Positions 50,290-60,004 of a stretch of 64,000 nt of DNA are shown piece by piece; the stretch's first letter is position 1; every line of letters begins with the position of its first letter. The DNA comes from Lachnospiraceae bacterium UBA7196. GTDB lineage: Bacteria > Bacillota > Clostridia > Lachnospirales > Lachnospiraceae. The stretch lies in the NCBI GenBank assembly GCA_002490835.1, contig DKUU01000018.1, positions 1 to 64,000 of the forward strand, read 5' to 3'. The notes beneath the pieces are model-generated. The model had not been told where the DNA came from and searched no databases. It was given only the letters and a program-made list of their open reading frames with translations. Made by a program: the position numbers and the translations under genes.

Positions 50290-52218
50290 ATGGGTATTTA
50301 CAGGAAATATAAAAACTGCATAGAGAATGTCATTTTTCCTGCGGCGCTTTTCTTCTACCCGTTCATTGGGGTCTGTCAGGGTCTTGATGTGGCGGATACG
50401 ACATACTCGCTGGCGAATTTTCAGTACTTCGGACAGATGGACGGCACTTGGATGACAGCTACTTTTCTGTCGAATGTCTGGGGAAGCCTGCTCATGCACC
50501 TGCCCTTTGGCGGGACACTGATTGGGATGAACTGCTATACGGTGCTTGTGCAGTCGGCGATGGCGCTCATGGTCTATCTGACCTTTCGGAAAAAGATGCC
50601 TGCGCCGCTTTTGTTTATTGGGGAACTGATCGCGCTGGGGCTGTGCTGGGCGCCCTCTGCCGTTTTGTATCACTATTTGACGTATTTTTTCATGACGGCG
50701 GGTATTCTGCTTTTGTATCGCGGGCTGACGGAAGCTGATGAGGCGGCGCCTGCGTTTCGGAAAGGAGATGCGGGGAAGTCAGACGGCAGGGCTGTCGGTG
50801 CGGCGGGCAGCACATTGCGAAGCGGGAGACAGCGCTTGTATTTCGTGGCGGCGGGGCTGTGTCTGGGCGCGAATGTGGCGGTGCGGATGCCGAATGTGGT
50901 GCAGGCGGCGTTGATTTTGGTGGTGTGGTACGGGATCGTGCTTATCTATATAAATAATAGCATGTGTTATGAAATAGACGAGCCGAAGCAGGCGGACGGG
51001 GATGAACGGTTGACATCAGGAGCGACAAAAAAACCGGCGCTGATGCGGATGCTGACGATTTCTACGGGCTGGTGTCTGGCGGGTTATCTGGCGGGCTTCG
51101 GGCTCCCTTTTCTTGCGATCTGTCTCCGCTATGGCGTTTCGGCTTATCCGGATATGGTGCGCACCCTGTTTGCAATGACGGATAAGGCTGTGGACTATAA
51201 GCCGACGGCGATGCTGACGGGTATGTTTGGCGACTACGGTAAGGGGTTATACTGGCTGGCGTTCGCAGGTCTGTGTATGGCGGCGACAGGGCTGGCGCTT
51301 GTATTTACAAAAACAATACATGTTATTATAAAAGTGGGTTATTGCCTGCTGTTGGCAGTGCTGCTTCGCTTTTACTGGGGCAGGGGGATGTTCACTTTCC
51401 GCTATTATGACTATTCCGGCATCTATTATCCGACCGTGCTTTTGCTGCTCGTGACGATCGGGACGGCAGTTTTCTGCCTGATAAAAAAGGATATGGCGGC
51501 GGAGAAAAAGATTTTGGCGGCGGCGGTGCTTTTGGAGATTTTCCTGACGCCGCTTGGCAGCAATAATGACCTTTATCCGATCATTAACAACCTGTTTCTG
51601 GCGGTGCCTTTTCTGCTGTGGGCAGCCTATGACTTGAAATCACATTTTCTCTGGCGGTATCCTCTAATCGGGCTCGTGGCCTTCGTGCTGGTGCAGAGCA
51701 TCGGCTTCCATGCCGGCTTTGCTTTTAATGACGGCGTATTTGGGGAGCCGAGGGATGTGCGGGCAGTCCTTCCCGAAAAGGCGGAGGGCGTATGGACGAA
51801 TCGGGAAAACGGAGCGCTGCTGGAAGAACTTGTGCGCTTTGTTAGGGAGGAAGGCCTGACGGGACGAAAAGTGATCTGTTATGACGAGATTCCGGGACTT
51901 TCTTATCTGCTGGACATGCCGCCAGCGCTGTCTACGTGCTGGCCCGATCTTGATTCCTACCGCATGGAGGAGTATCTACGGGATATGGAAGCTGTGGAAA
52001 CGGAACATGCGGCGGGGACGGGACTGCCGGTCGTCATTGTCTCCACGCCGGTGGCGGCTTACTTAAGTGACGACGGCGAGGCTATCTCATGGTTTGGCGT
52101 GGATATGGAGGCCTGTGCCGCGGATGAAAAATTACAGTTGTTAGGAAATTTTCTAAGAGAGCGTGGTTATACGGAACGTTTTGGAAATGCGAAATATGTG
52201 GTTTATTGCGCAGATTAA
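50290..52218 (+). CDS. Large multi-membrane protein, GT-C-like
   Basis: A 642-residue integral membrane protein with about ten or more hydrophobic segments. The first loop has GLDVADTTYSLANFQYFG and GQMDGTW, acidic residues at the position where GT-C enzymes have their catalytic site. The last 130 residues form an external domain. No close family name is recognised. No strong ribosome site is seen before the ATG. It is the end of a transcription unit followed by the ATPase gene with its own promoter. Confidence 0.65.
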   Translation: MGIYRKYKNCIENVIFPAALFFYPFIGVCQGLDVADTTYSLANFQYFGQMDGTWMTATFLSNVWGSLLMHLPFGGTLIGMNCYTVLVQSAMALMVYLTFRKKMPAPLLFIGELIALGLCWAPSAVLYHYLTYFFMTAGILLLYRGLTEADEAAPAFRKGDAGKSDGRAVGAAGSTLRSGRQRLYFVAAGLCLGANVAVRMPNVVQAALILVVWYGIVLIYINNSMCYEIDEPKQADGDERLTSGATKKPALMRMLTISTGWCLAGYLAGFGLPFLAICLRYGVSAYPDMVRTLFAMTDKAVDYKPTAMLTGMFGDYGKGLYWLAFAGLCMAATGLALVFTKTIHVIIKVGYCLLLAVLLRFYWGRGMFTFRYYDYSGIYYPTVLLLLVTIGTAVFCLIKKDMAAEKKILAAAVLLEIFLTPLGSNNDLYPIINNLFLAVPFLLWAAYDLKSHFLWRYPLIGLVAFVLVQSIGFHAGFAFNDGVFGEPRDVRAVLPEKAEGVWTNRENGALLEELVRFVREEGLTGRKVICYDEIPGLSYLLDMPPALSTCWPDLDSYRMEEYLRDMEAVETEHAAGTGLPVVIVSTPVAAYLSDDGEAISWFGVDMEACAADEKLQLLGNFLRERGYTERFGNAKYVVYCAD

Positions 52219-52244
52219 GAATTGCATGGCAAAATTCTAAAAAG

Positions 52245-52307
52245 TTATGTTTCAAAACATAATGTTTCAAAACATAATGTTTACAAACATAATTTTTATG
52301 ATATACT
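52245..52307 (+). promoter_or_regulatory. Three tandem palindromes overlapping the promoter of the ATPase gene
   Basis: Three copies of a dyad of the form ATGTTT-NN-AAACAT lie at 15-bp spacing between 52245 and 52292, overlapping so that AAACATAATGTTT is itself palindromic. The promoter is TTTACA (52280-52285), 16 bases, TATACT (52302-52307), so the third copy covers the -35. It looks like a repeated operator. Confidence 0.7.
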
Positions 52308-52328
52308 GTACATAAGGAGGAACTGCTT

Positions 52329-53708
52329 ATGGCACAGTTTGTTGACCGTGAATTAGAAATCGCCACATTAGAAAAAGAATATGCGAAAAAGGAAGCTTCT
52401 TTAGTCATTGTCTACGGCAGACGGCGGGTCGGTAAGACTACGCTTTTGTCGGAATTTATGAAGGACAAAAAGGCAATGTACTTTCTGGCGACGCAGGAGT
52501 CGGAAGCCTTGAACCGCAGCGCCTTTCAGGAAAAGGCGGCAGCGTTTACGGGAAATCCGGTGCTGGCGGAAACCACATTGGATAAATGGGATACCATTTT
52601 TCGACTGATCGTCTCCTGTGAGTGGAAAGAGAAGCCGCTTTTAATCATAGACGAATTTCAGTATCTGGGAAAGACAAATCCGGCGTTCCCTTCCGTTTTT
52701 CAACGGATATGGGATGAGATTTTAATAAAAACGCCTGTTATGGTAATATTATGCGGTTCGCTGATCTCCATGATGGTTTCCCAGACGCTTTCTTACAACA
52801 GCCCTCTTTACGGGAGAAGGACAGCGCAGATTCGCTTAAAACAGATTCCCTTCCGCTATTATCGGGATTTTTGCGGCGGTTTATCCAGAAGGCAGCAGAT
52901 CGAGCGGTACGCGGTGACCGGGGGCGTGCCGAAATATATTGAATCCTTTGCAGATTGTAAGGATATTTATACCGGCATTGAAAAGAACATTTTGGACCGC
53001 ACGGGCTATCTCTATGAGGAACCGCATTTTCTGTTGCAGCAGGAAGTGGCGGAAGTAGGGAGTTATTTCTCCATCCTGAGGGCGATTGCCTTTGGCAGGA
53101 CAAAGCTTGCGGAGATTGCCTGTTTCATGGAGACGAAGGCGACAGATCTGACCAGAAACCTAAAGACGCTTATGGAACTCGATCTGGTGCGGCGGGAGGT
53201 GCCGGTCACGGAGGAGAATCCGGAAAAGAGCAAAAAGGGTCTTTATCGGATCACGGACTACTATATCCGCTTTTGGTTTTCGATGATCTACCCCAATCAG
53301 AGCGATATTGAGCAGGGAAACATAGCGTATGTTATGGATAAGATCAAAAAGCGTTTTGTCACAGGGCATGCCGCCTTTATTTACGAGAATGTCTGCCGGG
53401 AAGAACTTTCCGAAAAGGCAGGTCTTCCCTGTCATTTTTCAAAAGTCGGGCGGTATTGGGATAAGAATACGGAGATCGACATCGTGGCGTTAAACGAGGA
53501 AGAAAGGACGATCCTGTTTGGAGAGTGTAAGTATTTGAGCGAGGTAATTGATGTGGATGTCCTGTATCAGTTGCAGGAAAAGGCGAAGCGGGTAGCATGG
53601 CATCGGGAGGACAGGCGGGAAGTGTACTGCCTTTTTTCCATCAGCGGTTTTGATAAAAGACTGCGGGAGCTGGCGGCGGCAAGAGACGATCTTTTGTTGT
53701 ATGAGTGA
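52329..53708 (+). CDS. AAA-type ATPase with DUF234 domain
   Basis: A 459-residue protein of the archaeal-ATPase/DUF234 family: Walker A GRRRVGKTT, Walker B LLIIDEFQYL, a winged-helix region (about 255-310), and a C-terminal DUF234 part with a PD-(D/E)xK-like EIDIVA…GECKY arrangement. The cellular role of this family is unknown. The ATG follows AAGGAGG. A complex palindromic promoter controls it, and it shows no link to glycan enzymes. Confidence 0.93.
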   Translation: MAQFVDRELEIATLEKEYAKKEASLVIVYGRRRVGKTTLLSEFMKDKKAMYFLATQESEALNRSAFQEKAAAFTGNPVLAETTLDKWDTIFRLIVSCEWKEKPLLIIDEFQYLGKTNPAFPSVFQRIWDEILIKTPVMVILCGSLISMMVSQTLSYNSPLYGRRTAQIRLKQIPFRYYRDFCGGLSRRQQIERYAVTGGVPKYIESFADCKDIYTGIEKNILDRTGYLYEEPHFLLQQEVAEVGSYFSILRAIAFGRTKLAEIACFMETKATDLTRNLKTLMELDLVRREVPVTEENPEKSKKGLYRITDYYIRFWFSMIYPNQSDIEQGNIAYVMDKIKKRFVTGHAAFIYENVCREELSEKAGLPCHFSKVGRYWDKNTEIDIVALNEEERTILFGECKYLSEVIDVDVLYQLQEKAKRVAWHREDRREVYCLFSISGFDKRLRELAAARDDLLLYE

Positions 53709-53725
53709 GAAGAATGCTGTAAAAT
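53697..53725 (+). promoter_or_regulatory. Candidate promoter of wecE
   Basis: TTGTAT (53697-53702), 17 bases, TAAAAT (53720-53725), overlapping the 3' end of the ATPase gene. Confidence 0.4.
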
Positions 53726-53777
53726 AAGGACAGTAACATAAGGATAGGAGGCAGACAGGCTTCGGAAAGGTGCAGGC

Positions 53778-54905
53778 ATGATAAATTTTAACGTCCCCCC
53801 CTTTACGGGGAAAGAATTTGATTATATGAAACAGGCTGTGGAGAATGAAAAAATCTGCGGCGACGGTCCTTTTACAAAAAAGTGCAGCGAAAAGATCGAG
53901 GCGCTGACAGGTACGGCGAAATGTCTGCTCACCACTTCCTGCACTCATGCCACGGAGCTGGCGGCGCTTTTGGCGAAGATCGGGCCGGGGGATGAGGTCA
54001 TCCTGCCGTCTTACACCTTTGTGTCCACGGCGGATGCGTTTGTGCTGCGGGGGGCTGCGGCAGTGTTTGTGGATATTCGGCCGGATACGATGAACATAGA
54101 CGAAAAACTGATTGAGGATGCAATAACAGAACGTACAAAAGTCATAGCGCCGGTGCATTACGCGGGCGTGGGCTGTGAGATGGATGCGATCATGGATATC
54201 GCGAAGAGGCATCATCTGATGGTGGTTGAGGACGCCGCGCAGGGAATCATGGCGTCTTATAAAGGGAAACCGTTAGGAACTTTCGGCGAGTTTGGCTGTT
54301 TTAGCTTCCATGAGACGAAAAACTTAAGTATGGGAGAGGGCGGCGCGATCCTGATCCGCGATGAACAGTATATTGAAGATGCGGAGATTTACAGGGAAAA
54401 AGGGACGGATCGGAGCAAGTATTTCCGGGGGCAGGTGGACAAGTACCGCTGGCAGGAGTACGGCTCTTCCTATCTGCCGAGCGATATGAACGCGGCCTAT
54501 CTGTATGCGCAGTTGGAGCTGGCGGAGGAGATCACGCAGGCGAGGATGGACAGGTGGAACCAGTACTTAGAACTGCTTACGCCGCTGGCGGAGGCGGGGA
54601 AGATCGAGCTTCCCTATATACCGGAATACTGCACGCACAATGCGCACATGTTCTATCTCAAGACGAAGGATATGGAAGAGCGCAGCCGCCTGATTGATTT
54701 CCTGAAATCAAAGGAGATCCTCTCGGTATTTCATTATGTGCCGCTGCATTCCGCCCCTGCAGGGCTTAAGTATGGCAGATTTCACGGGGAAGACAGATAC
54801 ACCACGAAGGAGAGCGAGAGACTGCTGCGTCTGCCGCTGTTCTATAAGCTGACGGCGGACCAGACGGAATACATTGCCGGGCAGGTGAAGGCATTTTATT
54901 GCTGA
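53778..54905 (+). CDS. wecE: dTDP-4-amino-4,6-dideoxygalactose transaminase
   Basis: A 375-residue DegT-family PLP enzyme, very close in sequence to enterobacterial WecE/RffA. K181 in SFHETKNLSMGEGG is at the same position as the PLP lysine there, and FVDIRPDTMNIDE, PVHYAGVGCEMD and RYTTKESERLLRLPLFY are shared. It makes dTDP-Fuc4N from dTDP-4-keto-6-deoxyglucose, the intermediate also used by the Rml pathway. The GNAT at 56794 could acetylate the product. The ATG follows GGAAAGGTGCAGGC. Confidence 0.94.
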   Translation: MINFNVPPFTGKEFDYMKQAVENEKICGDGPFTKKCSEKIEALTGTAKCLLTTSCTHATELAALLAKIGPGDEVILPSYTFVSTADAFVLRGAAAVFVDIRPDTMNIDEKLIEDAITERTKVIAPVHYAGVGCEMDAIMDIAKRHHLMVVEDAAQGIMASYKGKPLGTFGEFGCFSFHETKNLSMGEGGAILIRDEQYIEDAEIYREKGTDRSKYFRGQVDKYRWQEYGSSYLPSDMNAAYLYAQLELAEEITQARMDRWNQYLELLTPLAEAGKIELPYIPEYCTHNAHMFYLKTKDMEERSRLIDFLKSKEILSVFHYVPLHSAPAGLKYGRFHGEDRYTTKESERLLRLPLFYKLTADQTEYIAGQVKAFYC

Positions 54906-54958
54906 TATGGCATTATTCGCGGGCGCATAGTTTTGCAGGCGTGTGTGGTTCACAGAGT

Positions 54959-56797
54959 ATGAAAAGAACATGGAGAAAATACGAAAATTGGATATTGTCG
55001 TTTCTGGTCATGGGAATCAGTGCGTTCCTGATGGGTATCTTCTTTGATTTCTATTATGATCTCAACGATGATATGATGATGCGGGATATCATGTCGGGGG
55101 TCTACAGCGGTACGCCCGACGGACACAATATGCAGACGCTTTATCCGTTGGGAGCGGTGATCGCCCTGTGTTATCGGATCAGCGGCTCCTTCCCGTGGTA
55201 CGGGGTCTTCCTGTTTCTGTGCCAGTTCGGGTGCTTTTTTGCGGTGGGTGTCAGACTGTGCGCACTGGCGGATGCTGTTCGAAAAAAAATGTTTTGCCTT
55301 TTAGCGGCAGCCCTCTTTCAATGGGGGATATGGCTGACTCATATGGTCAATATGCAGTACACGATCACCTGCGGCATGCTCGTGGGGACAGCGATTTTCC
55401 TGTTTTTGACGACGCCTGACAGTCTCGTATCCGGTGCAGGTTTTGGCGCGGCGTCTGACGGTCCGCCCGCAAAGGCCTTTCTGCTGCGAAGTATTCCGCC
55501 CCTGCTGTTTTTTCTTCTGGCCTTTCAGCTTCGGTCGGAGATGGCGCTTTTGGTGCTGCCCTTTTTGGGTCTGGCGGGAGCCTTCTGCTGGTGGGAGGAT
55601 AGGCCTGTTTTTACAGGAATTAATTTGAAAAAATACGGCGGCCTTCTCATGCTTTTGTTTGCGGGCATGGCACTTTCGCTGGGAGCCGATACCCTTGCCT
55701 ACGGCGGAGAGTGGCGGACGTTTCGACAGATTTTTGACGATAGGACGACTATCTATGATTTTTATCAGGAAGTGGTGACGGCGGATGACTACGCGGCGGA
55801 TCTGGTAAGCCTCGGCGTCTCTCCCACCGCGCAGACGCTACTTCGCAACTATAATTTCGGGCTGGATGAGGAGATTGACGCATCGCTGTTTTCGGATGTG
55901 GCGGCTTATGCAAAGGAGCGGGTGGGCGGCGCGAGAGACTGGGGCAAGATTTTTAAAGAGAAGCTTCTGCTGTATCGTTACCGCAGTTTGCACAAGGATG
56001 ACGCGCCCTATAATCTGCTGGTTTTTCTGGGGTATGCGGTGAATATAATATCAATTGTTATTTTACTGTGCATTAAGAAGCGGAAATTTTTGGAGCAAAC
56101 ATTGTATCAGGGAGCGCAGCTTTTCCTGATTGCTCTGGTGCGGAGCGCCCTCTGGATGTTTATCCTCATGCGCGGACGGGATCCGGAGCGGATCACTCAC
56201 TCCCTTTATCTGGTGGAATTTTGTCTGCTGGCGGGACTGTTTTTGCGGGAGCAGCGACGCACTGGCACGATGTCAGCGGCGAAACCGGCGAAGACCGCAG
56301 TTGGCGCAGCGTTCGTGGCCCTCTGTCTGCTTTCCGCGGCGAATCTGGTTAAGGCTGTTCCCGCGGTGCGTGCCGATCAGGTAAGACGGCAGGAGATTAA
56401 TGCGGACTGGGAGGCGATAGACGCTTACTGCAGGGCGCATGCGGACACCTTCTATTTCGAGGACGTATATTCGACCGTGGCTTTTTCGGGAAAGCTTCTG
56501 GAGAGACAGGATAATACAATCGCAAACTATGATATTGCCGGGGGCTGGATGTGCAAAAGTCCCTTATATCGGGAGAAGCTGTCCGTTTTCGGCATAGAGG
56601 AGGGCGCGGAAGCGCTTCTTTCCGGTCATGCGTACTTTATTCTTTCAGACGAAGAGAGAGAACTGCGCGGCCTGAACTGGCTTACGGAATTTTTTGCAGA
56701 GAAGGGTGCCAAAGTGGAGGAACAGGACAGGATAGGGGAGAACTATAGCGTGTATCGGGTAATCTCTCTTTCGGAAAAAGGAGGGCAGGGCGGATGA
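54959..56797 (+). CDS. Large multi-membrane protein, GT-C-like
   Basis: A membrane protein of about 612 residues. After a first membrane segment the loop carries DLNDDMMMRDIMSG, a DD-type acidic motif. About ten further hydrophobic segments follow, and the last 130 residues are outside. The start is uncertain: ATG 54959 suits the topology, while TTG 54899 overlaps the wecE stop. Neither has a clear ribosome site. It overlaps the GNAT gene by four bases. Likely a lipid-linked glycosyltransferase, by analogy with others of the locus. Confidence 0.7.
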   Translation: MKRTWRKYENWILSFLVMGISAFLMGIFFDFYYDLNDDMMMRDIMSGVYSGTPDGHNMQTLYPLGAVIALCYRISGSFPWYGVFLFLCQFGCFFAVGVRLCALADAVRKKMFCLLAAALFQWGIWLTHMVNMQYTITCGMLVGTAIFLFLTTPDSLVSGAGFGAASDGPPAKAFLLRSIPPLLFFLLAFQLRSEMALLVLPFLGLAGAFCWWEDRPVFTGINLKKYGGLLMLLFAGMALSLGADTLAYGGEWRTFRQIFDDRTTIYDFYQEVVTADDYAADLVSLGVSPTAQTLLRNYNFGLDEEIDASLFSDVAAYAKERVGGARDWGKIFKEKLLLYRYRSLHKDDAPYNLLVFLGYAVNIISIVILLCIKKRKFLEQTLYQGAQLFLIALVRSALWMFILMRGRDPERITHSLYLVEFCLLAGLFLREQRRTGTMSAAKPAKTAVGAAFVALCLLSAANLVKAVPAVRADQVRRQEINADWEAIDAYCRAHADTFYFEDVYSTVAFSGKLLERQDNTIANYDIAGGWMCKSPLYREKLSVFGIEEGAEALLSGHAYFILSDEERELRGLNWLTEFFAEKGAKVEEQDRIGENYSVYRVISLSEKGGQGG

Positions 56798-57321
56798 GCG
56801 CTGGGAAAGTGTATCTGCGGCCGATCACGCCGGCGGACACAGACAAGATCGTAGCTTGGCGGAATCGGGACTTTGTAAGGAAAAATTTTATTTATCAGAA
56901 ACTTTTTACCAGAGAAGGGCATGAGGCGTGGCTGCGAGAGCAGGTGGAGTCCGGTCATGTAGCGCAGTTCATCATCTGTGTGGCTGAAAAAGAAATCGGC
57001 AGCGTTTATCTGCGGGATATCGACAGGGAAAAAGGAGAGGCCGAGTACGGTATCTTCATCGGGGAGAGCGAAGCTTTGGGACGGGGATACGGCACGCAGG
57101 CGGCGAAGCTGATGTTAAACTACGGATTTGAGACGCTCGGCCTGCAAAAGATATTCCTGCGGCTGTTAGAGGACAATGCGAAAGCGCTTGGAAGCTACAA
57201 GAAAGCGGGTTTTAAACTGTTAGAAAACAAGCGGGAAACCGTTAATTTAGAGCAGGGCGTCCGCGAGGTACTCTTTATGGAGATCGGTTGCGGTGAATGG
57301 GAAGAAGAAACAGGAAGATAA
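56794..57321 (+). CDS. GNAT N-acetyltransferase (PseH- or WecD-role candidate)
   Basis: A 175-residue RimJ/PseH-like GNAT: VYLRPITPADTDKIVAWRN at the start, then EYGIFIGESEALGRGYGTQA (acetyl-CoA loop) and RLLEDNAKALGSYKKAGF. It is the only GNAT inside the glycan locus. Two pathways here need one: pseudaminate synthesis between PseC and PseG, and Fuc4N acetylation after WecE. WecE is two genes upstream, and the sequence start resembles PseH, so either fits. It overlaps the upstream membrane-protein gene (ATGA). Confidence 0.9.
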   Translation: MSAGKVYLRPITPADTDKIVAWRNRDFVRKNFIYQKLFTREGHEAWLREQVESGHVAQFIICVAEKEIGSVYLRDIDREKGEAEYGIFIGESEALGRGYGTQAAKLMLNYGFETLGLQKIFLRLLEDNAKALGSYKKAGFKLLENKRETVNLEQGVREVLFMEIGCGEWEEETGR

Positions 57322-57372
57322 GTCAGGAGCTGCAGGAGAAAGGATTCAGATTAAAAAGAAATGGAGAATGGC

Positions 57373-58314
57373 GTGAAACAATTAGTCAGTTTTGTAATAC
57401 CCTGCTATCGGTCGGCGCAGACGATCGGCGGCGTGGTACAGGAGATCAGGGAAGCAATGTCGGCGCTTTCGCAGTATCGCTATGAGATCGTTTTGGTCAA
57501 CGATGCGTCTCCGGACGATACATTTGAGGCGATCCGTGCGCTGTGCGCGGAAAACAGAGATATCTGCGGGGTGAATCTGGCGAAAAACTTTGGCCAGCAT
57601 GCGGCGCTGATGGCGGGATTTCGCTATGTGTTGGGCGATATCGTGGTCTGTCTGGATGACGACGGGCAGACGCCGGCCGCGGAGGTGGGAAAGCTGCTTG
57701 ACGGGATCGAAGCGGGATCGGATGTGGTTTATGCGAAATATGCCAATAAAAAGCACTCCGGATTTCGCAATTTCGGCAGTAAAATAAATGAGATTATGAC
57801 AAGAATTATGTTGGGGAAGCCGAAGGAGCTTTATATATCCAGCTATTTTGCGGCAAAACGGTTTGTGGTGGAGGAGATGCTGCGCTATGAGAATCCCTAT
57901 CCATATGTAATCGGTTTGGTGCTGCGGACAACGAAAAAGATAGTGAACGTGGAAGTGACGCACAGGGAGCGCGAGGTGGGCGTTTCAGGCTATACCGTCG
58001 GCAAGCTCCTTGAGTTGTGGTTCAACGGCTTTACGGCGTTCAGCGTCAAACCGCTTAGAATAGCAACTGTTATTGGTATATTGTCCGCCTGCGCGGGGTT
58101 TGCTTACGGCATCTTTACGGTGGTAAAGAAGTTTGTCAATCCGGATGTTCCGATAGGATTCAGCGCCCTGATGGCGGCGATCGTATTTTTCTGCGGACTG
58201 ATCCTTTTGATGTTGGGGATCATCGGAGAGTATATTGGGCGAATTTATATTTCCATGAACAATTCTCCCCAGTATGTAATCAGAGAGTGCTTGGATGAGA
58301 GAGATGCGGAGTGA
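57373..58314 (+). CDS. Polyprenyl-phosphate glycosyltransferase (ArnC/GtrB-like GT2)
   Basis: A GT2 enzyme of about 313 residues: LVSFVIPCYRSAQTI, VLVNDASPDDTFE, NFGQHAALMAGFRY and LDDDGQTPAAEV are ArnC/DPM1-type motifs, and two C-terminal membrane segments follow (about 230-300). It would load a sugar onto undecaprenyl phosphate. GTG 57373 has GGAG six bases upstream; ATG 57361 is the alternative. It overlaps the next membrane-protein gene by 20 bases, suggesting that the latter uses its product. Confidence 0.9.
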   Translation: MKQLVSFVIPCYRSAQTIGGVVQEIREAMSALSQYRYEIVLVNDASPDDTFEAIRALCAENRDICGVNLAKNFGQHAALMAGFRYVLGDIVVCLDDDGQTPAAEVGKLLDGIEAGSDVVYAKYANKKHSGFRNFGSKINEIMTRIMLGKPKELYISSYFAAKRFVVEEMLRYENPYPYVIGLVLRTTKKIVNVEVTHREREVGVSGYTVGKLLELWFNGFTAFSVKPLRIATVIGILSACAGFAYGIFTVVKKFVNPDVPIGFSALMAAIVFFCGLILLMLGIIGEYIGRIYISMNNSPQYVIRECLDERDAE

Positions 58315-59968
58315 TAAAAGGCGAAATGAATATAGAAGCTGTCTGATTGCGGTCGCTTTTTCCCTGCCGTTTTCGACGGCGATCCTGTTTGGCTCACGAT
58401 TAGACAGCGTGGAGAATGTGGATGTAAAGGATATAACGCTCTGGCTTCATTTGGCGGCGTTTACCATTATTTTTGCGGCCTTTGTGCTGCTTTTGTGGCG
58501 CATGATGGACGGGCTCAAAGGCCGGGGCGTTACGGCGGCCGGCCGGCTGGTTAATAAAATAACATATGTATTTAAATTGACGGACGCGCAGGCGGATATC
58601 GCGGCCTTTTTGTTTTTGCTGCTGTGCTGGCTGCCCGTGTTTTTGGCGGTTTATCCGGGGTTTTTCGTCTATGATGCGCAGGATGAATATATACAGGTGG
58701 CGACAAGGACGTTTTCCACGCATCATCCGCTGGTGCATGTGCTTCTCTTAGGCGGTATGATCTGCGGGGTCCATAAATTGACGGATTCTTACAATCTGGG
58801 GATCGCCTGTTATATGGTATTTCAGATGTCGGCGGCGGCGGGCGTTTTCACCTTTCTCTTTGATTGGCTCCGCAAAAAGGGGGTTTCCCGTCTGCTGCGG
58901 CTTTTTGGCCTTGCGTGGCTGGGTCTGTTTCCCACGGTGGTGATGTTTACGCTATGCTCCGCCAAAGATGCGCTGTTTACGCTGGCTCTGCTGCTTTTGC
59001 TGATCTGTCTGGCAGAAATGGGGAGCGGAGAGGTTTTTTTTACGTCGAAGCGCTGGCAGATTCTTTTTGTGGTAAGCGGGACGGCGATGATGCTTTTTCG
59101 CAACAATGGCTTTTACGCCTTTCTGGTGATGATCCCTCTGCTTCTTATCCTGAAAAAGGGCGGACGAAAACGGCTGTTATTTTTATTGGCTTGTGCGGTG
59201 GCGGGATGTCTTCTGATAAACGGGGGGCTGAAAGCGGCGCTCCATGCGGATGACTCTGAGTATCAGGAGCTTTTGACGGTGCCGATCCAACAGATCGCGA
59301 GAACTTACAATTATGTGCCAGCGGCGTTTTCCGGGGAGAATCGGGAAATTCTTTACGAAGTCTTGGATGAGGAGGCGCTCTCCCTGTATACGCCCCGGCT
59401 TTCCGATCCGGTAAAATACCGCTTTAACAATGAGGCTTTTGCTCAGGACAAAGGAAGATACGCTTCCCTCTGGCTGCGCGTCGGCATGAAAAAGCCCTTG
59501 ATTTATCTAAACGCATGGTTAATGACTTCTTACGGATTCTGGTATCCCGACACCATCATCAATGTGTACGGGGGAAATACGGTTTTTACGTTTACTTACA
59601 AGGATAACTCCTATTTTGGGTACGAAGTGGAGCAGCCGGGTGTCCGCGAGAGCAAGATACCGTGGCTTAACGAGGTATACCGCAAACTGTCGCTGGAAGT
59701 CTGGAAGGAAAAAGTCCCCGTGGTTTCGTGGCTGTTTTCTCCGGGGGCGATGTTCTGGTTCTATGCGTTCCTGTTTGCGTGGCTATTAAATAGCAGGCGA
59801 TATGAATTACTATATCCCTTTTTGCCGATTTTTCTCGTGTGGCTGACGGTGCTGCTCGGCCCTACCTATCTGCCCCGCTACGTGCTGTTTCTCTGGTATG
59901 CGCTGCCGTTGTTTCTGGGGATGGCGCAGCTTGGGCACAGAAATCATGCCAGTGAAAAATATAAATGA
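58295..59968 (+). CDS. Multi-membrane protein of DUF6020 type
   Basis: A 557-residue protein with about ten or more membrane segments. AVYPGFFVYDAQDEYIQV and RTFSTHHPLVHVLLLGG are the hallmarks of the DUF6020-like membrane proteins of Firmicutes, with D and H residues in the first large loop as in GT-C enzymes. Activity unproven. It overlaps the preceding GtrB-like gene, an arrangement that fits a donor-maker and donor-user pair. Confidence 0.78.
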   Translation: MREMRSDKRRNEYRSCLIAVAFSLPFSTAILFGSRLDSVENVDVKDITLWLHLAAFTIIFAAFVLLLWRMMDGLKGRGVTAAGRLVNKITYVFKLTDAQADIAAFLFLLLCWLPVFLAVYPGFFVYDAQDEYIQVATRTFSTHHPLVHVLLLGGMICGVHKLTDSYNLGIACYMVFQMSAAAGVFTFLFDWLRKKGVSRLLRLFGLAWLGLFPTVVMFTLCSAKDALFTLALLLLLICLAEMGSGEVFFTSKRWQILFVVSGTAMMLFRNNGFYAFLVMIPLLLILKKGGRKRLLFLLACAVAGCLLINGGLKAALHADDSEYQELLTVPIQQIARTYNYVPAAFSGENREILYEVLDEEALSLYTPRLSDPVKYRFNNEAFAQDKGRYASLWLRVGMKKPLIYLNAWLMTSYGFWYPDTIINVYGGNTVFTFTYKDNSYFGYEVEQPGVRESKIPWLNEVYRKLSLEVWKEKVPVVSWLFSPGAMFWFYAFLFAWLLNSRRYELLYPFLPIFLVWLTVLLGPTYLPRYVLFLWYALPLFLGMAQLGHRNHASEKYK

Positions 59969-60004
59969 ATAGGGAAAACGGACAATTAATATGAATGGAT
60001 AAAT

